Assembly (NCBI GenBank): GCA_945901405.1
Contig: CAMDLH010000010.1
Location: forward strand, 1 to 62,318
Length of the DNA stretch: 62,318 bases
Reading direction: 5' to 3'
From: Bordetella parapertussis
GTDB taxonomy: Bacteria; Pseudomonadota; Gammaproteobacteria; Burkholderiales; SG8-41
Shown here: in pieces, positions 35,945 to 45,598 of the stretch
How positions within the stretch are numbered: the stretch's first letter is position 1
Layout: each line of letters opens with the position of its first letter
Translations under genes and position numbers: made by a program
The notes under the pieces: model-generated
The model's database searches: none
The model's input: only the letters and a program-made list of their open reading frames with translations
Told to the model about the DNA's origin: nothing

Positions 35945-36799
35945 TCAGCGACCCTTTAACGTTTCGTAGCTCATCAACACCAGCGGGCCGGTGCGCCCGC
36001 TTTCGGTGAACCAGCGGGCGAGGGACAGCAGCATCAGCGGGGAGTCGAAACGGTATCGTTCGCCTTTGGCATCGAGCTTTGCGCCAGTCACCCGCAGCAG
36101 AGGTTCGGCATATCGCGCGGGCAGGACCATTCGTTGCTCCTCCGTGGAAATCACACCCTCGTGCAGTTGCACAACGTCAAAGTTGATTTCGTAATAACGA
36201 TCCGACTTGTCAACCCGTGCTTCGCGAGCGCTGGTGAAGCGCACCCTTGCACGCACCGCTTCGGTTCGCAGCGTGTTCGCGCGAACTTCCAGCGGATTGG
36301 ACGCCACGCGAACGCCATCAAGTTCAACCTCGGCAACCAAGCGAGCGGACTCGCGCCGCCGCAGTTGCCAGCCCAGTCCCGGGATCTGGTGCACAGGTGA
36401 AATCCACGGCGCCCCGCGCGGGATAACGTCAGCCCAACCCCAGCGCCAGCCCGCGCCTTCGTACCCGGGGTCGAAAAAAATCTCGTTCAACGACACCGTA
36501 ATGATCGACTTACTTTCTCCCGGCGCGATGGTCACCTGCTGTAACGCGGGCTTCTTACTCGAGTAGAGCGCAATGCCGAATTGCGCATCATGACTGACCA
36601 GCCGGTTGCGCTCGCCGTCATAGCCAGTCCACGCGGCGGCTGGACGCGCTGTGTTATTGGTGACTACACAGGAAATGCCGCGACTATCGGGAAGGCCGTC
36701 CCAAATAAATGTTCGTAACTCCACGGAGATTCCCGCGGCGGCCAGCGGCGCAGTTGTGGGGATCAACGACATTACAACAAGAAATCGTCTACGGTTCAT
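35945..36799 (-). CDS. hypothetical exported protein (Tat-like signal)
   Basis: A 284-residue protein beginning MNRRRFLVVMSLIPTTAPLA, a signal with an RRRFL core that resembles a Tat motif, cleaved near AAAG. The mature part is rich in beta-type segments and tryptophans (GAGWRWGWADVIPRGAP, IPGLGWQLRRRES). I recognise no domain. It stands alone between prlC (converging) and a divergent DUF4124 gene, so context does not help. Confidence 0.75.
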   Translation of the reverse strand: MNRRRFLVVMSLIPTTAPLAAAGISVELRTFIWDGLPDSRGISCVVTNNTARPAAAWTGYDGERNRLVSHDAQFGIALYSSKKPALQQVTIAPGESKSIITVSLNEIFFDPGYEGAGWRWGWADVIPRGAPWISPVHQIPGLGWQLRRRESARLVAEVELDGVRVASNPLEVRANTLRTEAVRARVRFTSAREARVDKSDRYYEINFDVVQLHEGVISTEEQRMVLPARYAEPLLRVTGAKLDAKGERYRFDSPLMLLSLARWFTESGRTGPLVLMSYETLKGR

Positions 36800-36956
36800 G
36801 ATGAATTATCGCCGGGTTACCGCCAATGCCGGGGATTTTGCTATGGTAGCCGCGTGTGAGCCGACGTGCTGCTGATTCCTTGGGCCGTTGGCGCTTTACG
36901 CCCACCCCGGTGCAGTGCTAGAGTGAGCAATCCAATCGAACGAGAGAGGTAACATC

Positions 36957-37559
36957 ATGAAAAATATCATGTTTTTCGTAACGTGTCTGGTCATGGCCAT
37001 AACCTCCGCCAGCGCCGCGCAACTCTACCGCTGGGTGGACGACAAGGGTAATGTCGAATGGCGCGATACGCCGCCGCCGCCCGCTGCGAAGAAAATTGAA
37101 ACACGTACTTTCAAGCCAGGCGCGGCCGCCGCGCCCGATCAACCTTATAGCGTGCAGGTGGCGGCGAAAAACTTTCCAGTGACACTGTGGGCCACCGACT
37201 GCGGCGACGCCTGCAATCGTGCGCGCGAACATCTCGCCAAGCGCGGCGTGCCGCACGCGATCAAGAATCCGCAGGCAGACTTTGAGGGGTTCAAAAAAAC
37301 CACCGGCGGCACCGAAGTGCCCTTCCTGCAAGTCGGCAACAGCAAGGTCAGGGGCTACCAGGAAGCCGCTTACGACGATGCACTCGATTACGCCGGGTAT
37401 CCCAAGACCGCGCTGGTGCCGATGAAGCCGCAGGCGGTTCCCGCCGTGCCGCCGCCCAAGCCTGCCGCCGAAGGCGCCAAGCCCGCCGAAACCGCGGCAG
37501 CATCTGCGCCCGCGGGCACACCAGCGGCACAGGCGCCCGCCACGCCAGCCACACGCTAA
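36957..37559 (+). CDS. exported DUF4124-glutaredoxin-like fusion
   Basis: A 200-residue protein with signal peptide (cleavage after SASA). A DUF4124 segment follows (LYRWVDDKGNVEWRDTPPPP), then a glutaredoxin/thioredoxin-like domain from about residue 72: FPVTLWATDCGDACNRAREHL, with a C-x-x-x-C pair in place of CxxC, and the cis-proline type TEVPFLQVG. The tail is a low-complexity P/A-rich stretch. It may act on periplasmic or envelope disulfides. GAGAGAGG lies before the ATG. Confidence 0.82.
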   Translation: MKNIMFFVTCLVMAITSASAAQLYRWVDDKGNVEWRDTPPPPAAKKIETRTFKPGAAAAPDQPYSVQVAAKNFPVTLWATDCGDACNRAREHLAKRGVPHAIKNPQADFEGFKKTTGGTEVPFLQVGNSKVRGYQEAAYDDALDYAGYPKTALVPMKPQAVPAVPPPKPAAEGAKPAETAAASAPAGTPAAQAPATPATR

Positions 37560-37564
37560 CGTCC

Positions 37565-37590
37565 GCAGACAACCGCTCGCGGTTGTCTGC
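37565..37590. terminator. 12-bp hairpin downstream of the DUF4124-glutaredoxin gene
   Basis: Perfect 12-bp arms, GCAGACAACCGC at 37565 and its complement ending at 37590, separated by two bases, lie just past the stop codon. There is no T-run, so the role as terminator is likely but unproven. A second GC hairpin (CCGCCGC/GCGGCGG) follows within 40 bp. Confidence 0.6.
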
Positions 37591-37673
37591 GCGCGTTCGT
37601 GTTGTGCGCCGCCGCTCGCGCAGCGGCGGATTCCAGTTTGTCTCAACCATTACTACTCTGAAAAAACGCTCCC

Positions 37674-39083
37674 GTGGACATAAATAAAAACAACCCGCAC
37701 GCCGGTCTCACCGCAAAAGTTTGCGAGCTCATCAACGCCACGCGCTACGAAACACTCGGCGAAGAATGCATTTATCGCGTGAAACAAGCGATCTCTGATG
37801 GCATCGCGGTAGCGCTCGCCGGGCACGATCAAGCGCCAGTGCGCATCGCCACGGAGCACGTCGCCGAACTGGGCGCGAAACCGGTGGCGACGATCTGGGG
37901 TCATGGCGTGAAAACATCCGTGGTGGAAGCCGCGCGTGTGAATGGCATGGCCACACACGTGCTCGACTTCGAGCCGATGTGGAGTCCGCCCACGCACTCG
38001 GTGTCGCCCACCGTGCCGGTGGCGTTTGCACTCGCCGAAGCGAACGGCGCCACTGGGCGCAACCTGATACTTGCCATTGCCAAGGGTCTTGAGATACAAG
38101 GCCGCCTGCAGTACGCCGGCGATCAATACGTGCCGGAGGATTTGCTGTTTCATCCGCCCGGTGTGGCGGGCGCGCTGGGCGCGGCGGTGGTGGCCTCGCA
38201 CCTGCTCAAACTCGACACGCTCAAAATGCGTCACGCGCTGGGCATCGCGGCATCGCGCGCGGGATCGCTGCTGGCCAACATCGGCTCGATGACCAAGTGC
38301 ACGCACTGCGGCAACGCGGGCGCCGCGGGTCTTGATTCGGCGTTGCTCGCAAAACGCGGCTTCACCGGCAACATCGATGTGCTCGAAGCGCACAAGGGTG
38401 TGATCGTGACGTTTTTCCCTGGTGGGTTCGATTCCGCGCGCATGCTGGCGTTCGGCAAGCCGTGGCGCGTGGTCGATCCGGGCTTGTCGATCAAGATGTT
38501 TCCGTCGCAATACGCAACACATTTCGCGATCACCGCTGGTCTCGACATGCACGCCAAGCTCGGCAACGCGCGCGACATCGAAAGCGTGCGCATCACCGGC
38601 CCGGTGATGGAATACATCAACCGCCCGGCGCCCAAGAGCGGGCTGGACGGCAAATTCAGTTTTCAATATACGGCGGCCGCCGCGATGCTCGACGGCAAGG
38701 TCGGCATCGATACCTTCACCGAGAAGCGCCGCTTCAAACCCGACGTGGAAGCGCTGCTGAAAAAAATCACGCTCACGCAGGATGCGGCCATACCCAACGA
38801 CCTGCACAAAATGCGCGTCGATATCGAGGCGCGTCTGACCGATGGCAGCGTGCATCGCGTGAGTTGCGACGGGCCGAAAGGCACCTGGGGCAAACCGAAG
38901 CTGACACACGCGGAGCATCGTGTGAAGCTTGAAGATTGTCTGAACCGCAGCCTTGCGACGACAGCGGTATCACGCGTGCTTGAAATCGTCGGGCGTTTTG
39001 AGCGCGCGAGCACAGATGATGTGCGTGAAGTGTTGCGCCTGATCTCGGGAAAAAAAGCTCCACGCAAAGCCACGCGCAAATGA
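37674..39083 (+). CDS. MmgE/PrpD family protein
   Basis: A 469-residue member of the 2-methylcitrate dehydratase/cis-aconitate decarboxylase/IDS-epimerase family. Segments such as AISDGIAVALAGHD, ATHVLDFEPMWSPPTHSVSP, HPPGVAGALGAA and FPSQYATHFAI are typical. The substrate cannot be told; paralogues beside Bug receptors are common in Burkholderiales and probably act on imported organic acids. The start is GTG at 37674. The first codons (MDINKNN) come from ATAAATAAAAACAA, possibly a remnant of the AT-rich repeat. It overlaps the next gene as ATGA. Confidence 0.9.
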   Translation: MDINKNNPHAGLTAKVCELINATRYETLGEECIYRVKQAISDGIAVALAGHDQAPVRIATEHVAELGAKPVATIWGHGVKTSVVEAARVNGMATHVLDFEPMWSPPTHSVSPTVPVAFALAEANGATGRNLILAIAKGLEIQGRLQYAGDQYVPEDLLFHPPGVAGALGAAVVASHLLKLDTLKMRHALGIAASRAGSLLANIGSMTKCTHCGNAGAAGLDSALLAKRGFTGNIDVLEAHKGVIVTFFPGGFDSARMLAFGKPWRVVDPGLSIKMFPSQYATHFAITAGLDMHAKLGNARDIESVRITGPVMEYINRPAPKSGLDGKFSFQYTAAAAMLDGKVGIDTFTEKRRFKPDVEALLKKITLTQDAAIPNDLHKMRVDIEARLTDGSVHRVSCDGPKGTWGKPKLTHAEHRVKLEDCLNRSLATTAVSRVLEIVGRFERASTDDVREVLRLISGKKAPRKATRK

Positions 39084-40039
39084 GCGCCAGACTGTTTCTG
39101 CTGCAGGTTTGTGTCGCGGCTTGCGCGCCGGCGCTGGCGGCGTACCCCGACAAACCGATACGCCTCATCATCCCGCAAGCCACCAGCGGCTCCACCGACA
39201 CGCTCGCGCGCATGGTCGGGTTGAAACTTGCGGATGCGCTCGGCCAGCAGGTCGTCGCCGACAACCGGCCAGGGGCCAACGGCATCATCGGCACCGAGAT
39301 CGTCGCCAAGGCACAGGCCGACGGCTACACGCTGCTTGCGGGCGGCACGGCGCCGCTGGCGATCAATCCGAGTCTGTATCGCAATATTCCGTATGATTCG
39401 ATCAGGGATTTTGCGCCCGTGGTCAACATCGCCTACTCGACCAGCGTGCTGGTGGTGCATCCTTCGGTCAAGGCGACGACGCTCAACGAACTGATCGCGC
39501 TGGCGAAATCACGGCCCGGCGAAGTGCGTTACGCATCTGCGGGCATCGGCAGCTCGCCGCATTTGTCGGCGGAGTTGTTTCGCTTGTCGGCAGGCGTGAA
39601 TGTCGTGCACGTGCCGTACAAGGGAAGCACGCCCGGCGTGATCGCCACAGTGAGCGGCGAAACTTCGCTCATGTTCACCGGCATCGCCTCCGTCGTCGCG
39701 CACATCAAGAGCAATCGCTTGCGCGTGCTGTCGGTCAATGGGCCGAAACGCTCGGCGGCGCTGCCCGAAGTGCCGACCGCGAGCGAAGCCGGGCTGCCAG
39801 GCTTTGAAGTCGATTTCTGGATCGGTTATCTCACGCGCGCCGGCACGCCACGCGCGGCGATCGAGCGATTGAACAGCGAGGTGAACAAAATCCTGCGCGA
39901 GCCAGCGATACGAGAAAGAATGATCGTGCTCGGCACCGAGCCGGTCGGCGGCAGCGTCGCGGAATTCGACGCGCTGATCAAGGCCGATCTGGCGAAGTGG
40001 ACCAAGGTCGTCCGTGCCGCGAAGATTGGCGCCGAATAA
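39080..40039 (+). CDS. tripartite tricarboxylate transporter receptor (Bug family)
   Basis: Second Bug-type periplasmic binding protein, 319 residues, with a signal peptide ending near ALAA-YP. The family segments are YPDKPIRLIIPQATSGSTDT, VVADNRPGANGIIGTE and ADGYTLL. The ATG overlaps the MmgE/PrpD stop (ATGA at 39080-39083), so the two are translationally coupled and the receptor likely binds the substrate of that enzyme. The stop codon TAA at 40037-40039 falls inside an AT-rich repeat. Confidence 0.93.
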   Translation: MSARLFLLQVCVAACAPALAAYPDKPIRLIIPQATSGSTDTLARMVGLKLADALGQQVVADNRPGANGIIGTEIVAKAQADGYTLLAGGTAPLAINPSLYRNIPYDSIRDFAPVVNIAYSTSVLVVHPSVKATTLNELIALAKSRPGEVRYASAGIGSSPHLSAELFRLSAGVNVVHVPYKGSTPGVIATVSGETSLMFTGIASVVAHIKSNRLRVLSVNGPKRSAALPEVPTASEAGLPGFEVDFWIGYLTRAGTPRAAIERLNSEVNKILREPAIRERMIVLGTEPVGGSVAEFDALIKADLAKWTKVVRAAKIGAE

Positions 40040-40067
40040 ATAATCGTTTAAAAAACAAATACTTACA
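40035..40067 (+). repeat. AT-rich dispersed repeat, family A, copy 8
   Basis: AATAAATAATCG, then TTTAAAAAACAAATACTTACA. It spans from the stop codon of the Bug receptor to five bases before the xth ATG; nothing else lies between the two genes. Confidence 0.75.
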
Positions 40068-40071
40068 TACT

Positions 40072-40836
40072 ATGCGCCTCGCCACCTGGAACGTCAATTC
40101 ACTGAAAGTGCGCTTGCCGCACGTACTCGCGTGGCTGGAACAACAAAAGCCCGACGTGTTGTGCGTGCAGGAAACCAAAACCGAGGACGCAAATTTTCCC
40201 GCGCAGGCGATCACCGACGCGGGCTATCAGGCACTCTACAGCGGGCAAAAAACCTACAACGGCGTGGCGTTGCTTTCTCGCGTCGCGGGCACTGATGTGA
40301 CCGCGGGCATCCCCTGCTTCGACGACCCGCAAAAACGCGTGCTTGCCGCGACCTATGGCGACACGCGCGTGATCTGCGTCTACGTGCCCAATGGCGAATC
40401 GATAGAATCCGACAAGTATCAATACAAACTGAAGTGGCTAGCGGCACTCACCGAGTGGCTGCGCGCCGAGTTGCAAAAATACCCGAAGCTCGCGCTGCTC
40501 GGCGACTACAACATCGCCCCCGAAGCGCGCGACGTGTGGGACGTGAAGGATTGGGAAGGCAAGGTGCTGTTCAGCCCGCCCGAACACGCCGCGTTGAACG
40601 GCCTGCTCGCACTCGGCCTGAAAGACAGCTTTCGCATGTTCGACCAACCCGAGCGCTCATTCACCTGGTGGGATTACCGCATGAACGCGTTTCGCCGCAA
40701 ACTCGGGCTGCGCATCGATCATATTTTGCTGTCCGAACCGCTGGCGGCTGGTTGCACTGCATGCACGGTGGACATCGAGCCGCGCAAACTTGAAAGACCG
40801 TCGGATCATGCGCCGGTGTTTGCGGATTTGCGGTAG
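40072..40836 (+). CDS. xth: exodeoxyribonuclease III
   Basis: AP endonuclease and 3'-5' exonuclease of base-excision repair. The 254-residue protein starts MRLATWNVNSLKVRLPHVL and has the metal-binding VQETK (glutamate at about 34), GDYNIAPEARDVWD, and the C-terminal SDHAPVFADL with catalytic D-H. The ATG at 40072 gives the family start; the frame stays open upstream into repeat sequence. No Shine-Dalgarno is visible; the AT-rich repeat precedes the ATG. Confidence 0.96.
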   Translation: MRLATWNVNSLKVRLPHVLAWLEQQKPDVLCVQETKTEDANFPAQAITDAGYQALYSGQKTYNGVALLSRVAGTDVTAGIPCFDDPQKRVLAATYGDTRVICVYVPNGESIESDKYQYKLKWLAALTEWLRAELQKYPKLALLGDYNIAPEARDVWDVKDWEGKVLFSPPEHAALNGLLALGLKDSFRMFDQPERSFTWWDYRMNAFRRKLGLRIDHILLSEPLAAGCTACTVDIEPRKLERPSDHAPVFADLR

Positions 40837-40880
40837 CGGCGTTGGCACGGCGGAGATCGAACAGAAGGTAACAGGAGCGC

Positions 40881-41303
40881 ATGGAACCAACTCCGATCGG
40901 CGCAGGGAAACAGATTCGTGAGCGAGAAGCTTTCGAGAACGGTTACTATTATTTCATTCAAGCACTTGAGATTTTGGCGCAAGATGCGTCAGCGCAGTGC
41001 GAAAATTCGGGGAACTACAATGTCGCGTGGGAATTGAAAGATGACGTATCGGCTGGTGCTTATCTACTCAATTCACCGAGTAGTTCGCGCCTAACGGCTG
41101 AGCAAAAACGCGGAATACTTGACCTGATATCCGAACTGGAAAGCGTCCCTTCTACCGAGCTTCCTGCGGGGCCGAACCCACAGGACAACTTAGCCGCTAT
41201 GAATCACCCTTCCTGGAAACCGCTACGGAAACACGCGTCACAATTACTCAAACTTTTGGCACAAGCGACCGAGGAATGCAATCGTTATCTGTTCAAGCGT
41301 TGA
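40881..41303 (+). CDS. hypothetical protein, low GC
   Basis: A 140-residue, probably helical cytosolic protein with no signal peptide and no recognised domain. Segments include YYYFIQALEILAQDAS, GNYNVAWELKDDVSAGAYLL and LLKLLAQATEECNRYLFKR. Its base composition is visibly less GC-rich than its neighbours, and a 13-bp inverted repeat lies just past its stop, so recent acquisition is plausible. The start follows a weak GGAG. Confidence 0.65.
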   Translation: MEPTPIGAGKQIREREAFENGYYYFIQALEILAQDASAQCENSGNYNVAWELKDDVSAGAYLLNSPSSSRLTAEQKRGILDLISELESVPSTELPAGPNPQDNLAAMNHPSWKPLRKHASQLLKLLAQATEECNRYLFKR

Positions 41304-41308
41304 GAGAT

Positions 41309-41368
41309 CGTAGGGCGCAATGCCCTTCGTCCTTCGATAACCTCAGGGCAGGGTTATTGCGCCCTACG
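41309..41368. repeat. inverted repeat CGTAGGGCGCAAT
   Basis: Perfect 13-bp arms at 41309-41321 and 41356-41368 around 34 bp. It lies between the low-GC hypothetical gene and the converging crotonase and could serve as a bidirectional terminator. It resembles REP-like intergenic palindromes. Confidence 0.78.
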
Positions 41369-41386
41369 GGTCAATACACACGAGTT

Positions 41387-42151
41387 CTACTTCCCGCGCG
41401 GCCGATTCATAAACGCCCGCAAGCGCCGGTTAGCAGCATCGCCATGAAACGTGGCCGCGAATTCATCAATGCTTGCCTGCACGCCCACCGCAGGCGCGGT
41501 TTCCAGCCAGCTTTCGATCAGGCGTTTTTGCGCACGGATGGCGTTGGGTTCGGCGCGCAGGATGTCGTCTATCCACGGCTGCATGGCTGCGTCGATCTCG
41601 CCCTCGGGCGCCACCTTGTTGAGTAGTCCGATGCGCTCGGCTTCTGTTTCGTCGATGATGTTGCCGCGATAGAGCAGTTCGCGCGTCTTACCCCAGCCGA
41701 TCAGCGTGGGCAGCAGGCGCGCTTCGATCACGGAGGGCAGGCCCACTTGTGTTTCCGGCATGCCGTAGCGGCTGCCCGCAGCGCCGATGCGCAGGTCGCA
41801 TGAGGCGGCTATTTCCAAACCACCGCCCAGACAGAAACCCTCGATCCTGGCGATGCTGGGCACGGGCAGCGCGCGCAGGCCGTGGCAGGCGTGGTGCAGC
41901 AGCGTGATGAATTCACGCGCGCTGTTGGCATCGAATTCCGCCATCTCCGCGATGTTGACGCCACCCAGGAACGAGCCTCCGGGCGGGCCGGTAAGTATGA
42001 CGAGCCGCAGTTCGTCATCGCGCCGCAACGCTTCCAGCGTTTGCACAAGGGCCGTGGTGAGCGCGCGGCTCATGATGTTGAGCTTCTTCTCGCCGTGCAG
42101 GGTCAGCGTTGCCACGCTGTCGCGCCGCGTGACGGTTACTTCTGGCCGCAT
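41387..42151 (-). CDS. enoyl-CoA hydratase/isomerase (crotonase) family protein
   Basis: A 254-residue crotonase-fold protein. The oxyanion-hole segments are FLGGVNIAEM and IARIEGFCLGGGLEIAASCD. The two glutamates expected for hydratase action are present, in GGGLE and in MPETQVGLPS. It may act on an aromatic or branched acyl-CoA; the sequence does not say which. It stands alone downstream of ntrC on the same strand. Confidence 0.88.
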   Translation of the reverse strand: MRPEVTVTRRDSVATLTLHGEKKLNIMSRALTTALVQTLEALRRDDELRLVILTGPPGGSFLGGVNIAEMAEFDANSAREFITLLHHACHGLRALPVPSIARIEGFCLGGGLEIAASCDLRIGAAGSRYGMPETQVGLPSVIEARLLPTLIGWGKTRELLYRGNIIDETEAERIGLLNKVAPEGEIDAAMQPWIDDILRAEPNAIRAQKRLIESWLETAPAVGVQASIDEFAATFHGDAANRRLRAFMNRPRGK

Positions 42152-42202
42152 GATGGGTTCCTCCGGGCGGAAATGATGAGGAACGCCATGCTAACGCAAC
42201 CC

Positions 42203-43597
<1,395 letters not shown>

Positions 43598-43670
43598 GGG
43601 CTTGGGTACTACGGCAAAACGTTGAATGATTGGGAACGCATCGTGAGAAATCGTTTGCATTGCTACCGCC

Positions 43671-44828
43671 TTATTGCACGCCGAGTATGGATTGCGCGCG
43701 CGAACTTGCTTCATCCGCGGCGACCGGCAAAAGTATGAAAAAGCAGGTGCGCCCCGGCGCGCTTTCGAAAGTGATCGCGCCGTGATGCTGTGTGATGAAA
43801 TTTTGCGCGAGTGTCAGGCCCAGGCCACTGCCGCCCTCGCGCCCGGACACCAGCGGATAAAAAATACGTTCGCTGATTTCCGGCGGTATACCGGGGCCGT
43901 TGTCGACGATCTGGATTTCAATCGCAAGGCGGTGGCGCTTGCGCGACAGAATAATCTGCCGCACCGCACGCGTGCGAAACGAAATCTCAGCGGACTGCGA
44001 CGCGCGCTCGGCATCCGCGGCGGTTGGCTTCTTGCGCGATTCCACCAGCGCCTGCGCAGCGTTGCGCGCGATGTTGAGCAGCGCCTGTATCAGTTGCTCA
44101 CGATCGCCCAGTACCGGCGGCAGGCTCACGTCGTAGTCGCGCACGATGGCAAGATCGTGATGATATTCGGCGAGCAATACGCTCCTCACGCGCTCCAGAA
44201 CCTCGTGCACGCTGACCAGCATGGGTTGTGGAATGCGGTGCGGTGTCAGCAGCCGATCCATCAGCTTTTGCAGGCGGTCGGCTTCCTGCATGATGACCTG
44301 GGTGTATTCGTGCAGCGACGGGTCTTCGAGCTCGCGGTCTAGGAGTTGCGCCGCGCCGCGAATGCCGCCGAGCGGGTTTTTAATCTCGTGCGCGAGATTG
44401 CGCACGAGTTCGCGATTGGCCGCGTTTTGATCGTGCAGGCGTTCTTCGCGCGCGATGCGCAGTTGCTGATTAATCGCGCGAAACTCTATCAGGCAGGATT
44501 CGCCGCGCGTGTTGTCAGGACCGCTTAACTCCACCGGCGTCACGGTGCACGACAAATGCAGGGGCGAGCGGCCCGTGGCATCAAAGGGCACGTCATGCTC
44601 GCTGTAGCTGCAATTGTGGCTGCGCGCATAGGCAAGCGCCGAGGGGATCACCGCGGCGCCAGCGAATATTTCGCCCACGCCGCGCCCGAGCATGCTCTGG
44701 CTGCTCAGCGAAAACAGGTTTTCCGCCGCGGGGTTCATGTGCCGTATCTTGTCCGTGTCATCAACAAGGATTACCGCGGTCGCAAGTAAATCCAGTCCGC
44801 CCAGTTCGCCATATGCCGCAGGTGTCAT
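43671..44828 (-). CDS. ntrB: nitrogen regulation histidine kinase NtrB
   Basis: Cytoplasmic kinase/phosphatase that sets NtrC phosphorylation in response to PII. An N-terminal PAS domain is followed by the H-box NLAHEIKNPLGGIRGAAQLL with the phospho-histidine, then N- and G-boxes (NIARNAAQAL, DNGPGIPPE, GGSGLGL). ATG at 44828 is chosen because GAGG lies six bases upstream. 385 residues. It is part of the run DUF4124-ntrB-ntrC behind glnA. Confidence 0.95.
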   Translation of the reverse strand: MTPAAYGELGGLDLLATAVILVDDTDKIRHMNPAAENLFSLSSQSMLGRGVGEIFAGAAVIPSALAYARSHNCSYSEHDVPFDATGRSPLHLSCTVTPVELSGPDNTRGESCLIEFRAINQQLRIAREERLHDQNAANRELVRNLAHEIKNPLGGIRGAAQLLDRELEDPSLHEYTQVIMQEADRLQKLMDRLLTPHRIPQPMLVSVHEVLERVRSVLLAEYHHDLAIVRDYDVSLPPVLGDREQLIQALLNIARNAAQALVESRKKPTAADAERASQSAEISFRTRAVRQIILSRKRHRLAIEIQIVDNGPGIPPEISERIFYPLVSGREGGSGLGLTLAQNFITQHHGAITFESAPGRTCFFILLPVAADEASSRAQSILGVQ

Positions 44829-44930
44829 CGTTATCCTCGGTTGTAGCTTGAGCAAGAAGCAGGCCAGCGCCCGCGGCTCGCCGCGGGCGCTGAACACAAA
44901 CAGATGGGAGACGCCTGTCGCGTACGGCGC

Positions 44931-45392
44931 TCAGCGCAGGTTGCTGATCTCTTTGCGCAGATTGGCGATGTTGTCTTCGTGCAACTTGACCTTTTTCTGG
45001 AAAGGTTCAAGGCGGTCGAGCACGCGCTGATAGTTCTTTTCGTCGCCGGTGCGCACGTTCTCTTGCTGGATAAGTTCGGCCCTGGCGACCGCGAGGTTGC
45101 GTTCCTCGTTGGCAAGTTCGTTTTCGAGGATCTTGCGCCGGTCATTGTCACGCGTCTGCTGCGTTTTCGGATCGACCTTGGGGAAGCTTCCCTGCGTGGG
45201 CGTGGCACCGCCCTTGGGCGCTGGCACGGAGACCACGTTCGGCTGGGATACCGAGAGCAGCTTGCAACCCTTGGCATCGGCCTGAATATTGGTGAAGCGC
45301 TTTGCGCCGTTGGAGTCCTCGCACTCCCAGATATCCGCCGATAGCGGCGTAGCTACTGTGGCCAGCCCCAGCGCCAAGATCAGATTTCGCAT
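44931..45392 (-). CDS. exported DUF4124 coiled-coil protein
   Basis: A 153-residue protein with signal peptide (cleavage after PLSA) and a DUF4124 segment (IWECEDSNGAKRFTNIQA). A long charged coiled coil follows (RRKILENELANEERNLAVAR to the C-terminus). Its function is unknown. A protein of this type between glnA and ntrB is a recurring arrangement in betaproteobacteria, which suggests co-regulation with nitrogen genes. A near-perfect NtrC-type palindrome lies 113 bp upstream. Confidence 0.85.
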   Translation of the reverse strand: MRNLILALGLATVATPLSADIWECEDSNGAKRFTNIQADAKGCKLLSVSQPNVVSVPAPKGGATPTQGSFPKVDPKTQQTRDNDRRKILENELANEERNLAVARAELIQQENVRTGDEKNYQRVLDRLEPFQKKVKLHEDNIANLRKEISNLR

Positions 45393-45472
45393 GTAAACCC
45401 TCGAAAAGTATACGCACCGTCAATAACGCCCCATATTTGATCCGGTTGACGAAAAACTATCAATAGCATTTT

Positions 45473-45500
45473 ATAAGTATATGTTATTTAAGGATATTTT
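45473..45500 (-). repeat. AT-rich dispersed repeat, family A, copy 9
   Basis: On the minus strand AAAATATCCTTAAATAACAT then ATACTTAT, aligned with copy 6. It lies between glnA and the DUF4124 gene, next to the NtrC-like site. Confidence 0.65.
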
Positions 45501-45504
45501 ACAA

Positions 45505-45521
45505 TGCACCGATATAGTGCA
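45505..45521. promoter_or_regulatory. NtrC-binding-site-like palindrome
   Basis: TGCACCGATATAGTGCA fits the NtrC consensus TGCACC-N5-GGTGCA with one mismatch. It lies upstream of the DUF4124-ntrB-ntrC run and could give autoregulation. It is a prediction from sequence only. Confidence 0.55.
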
Positions 45522-45545
45522 TGACCCTCGCTCAAGCACGGGCAG

Positions 45546-45570
45546 AAAAAAAGCGGGCCGAAGCCCGCTT
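45546..45570 (-). terminator. rho-independent terminator of glnA
   Basis: On the minus strand AAGCGGGC, a TTCG tetraloop, then GCCCGCTT running into seven T. It lies 29 bp past the glnA stop. Stem, loop and T-run are all classical. Confidence 0.92.
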
Positions 45571-45598
45571 CTCTTGCGCCACATGCGCGCACATTCAA

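Noticed and set aside
37678-37692. ATAAATAAAAACAAC at the start of the MmgE/PrpD gene as a family A copy
   Set aside because: Only the middle of the element matches; the ACTTA box is absent, so it is mentioned as a possible remnant only.
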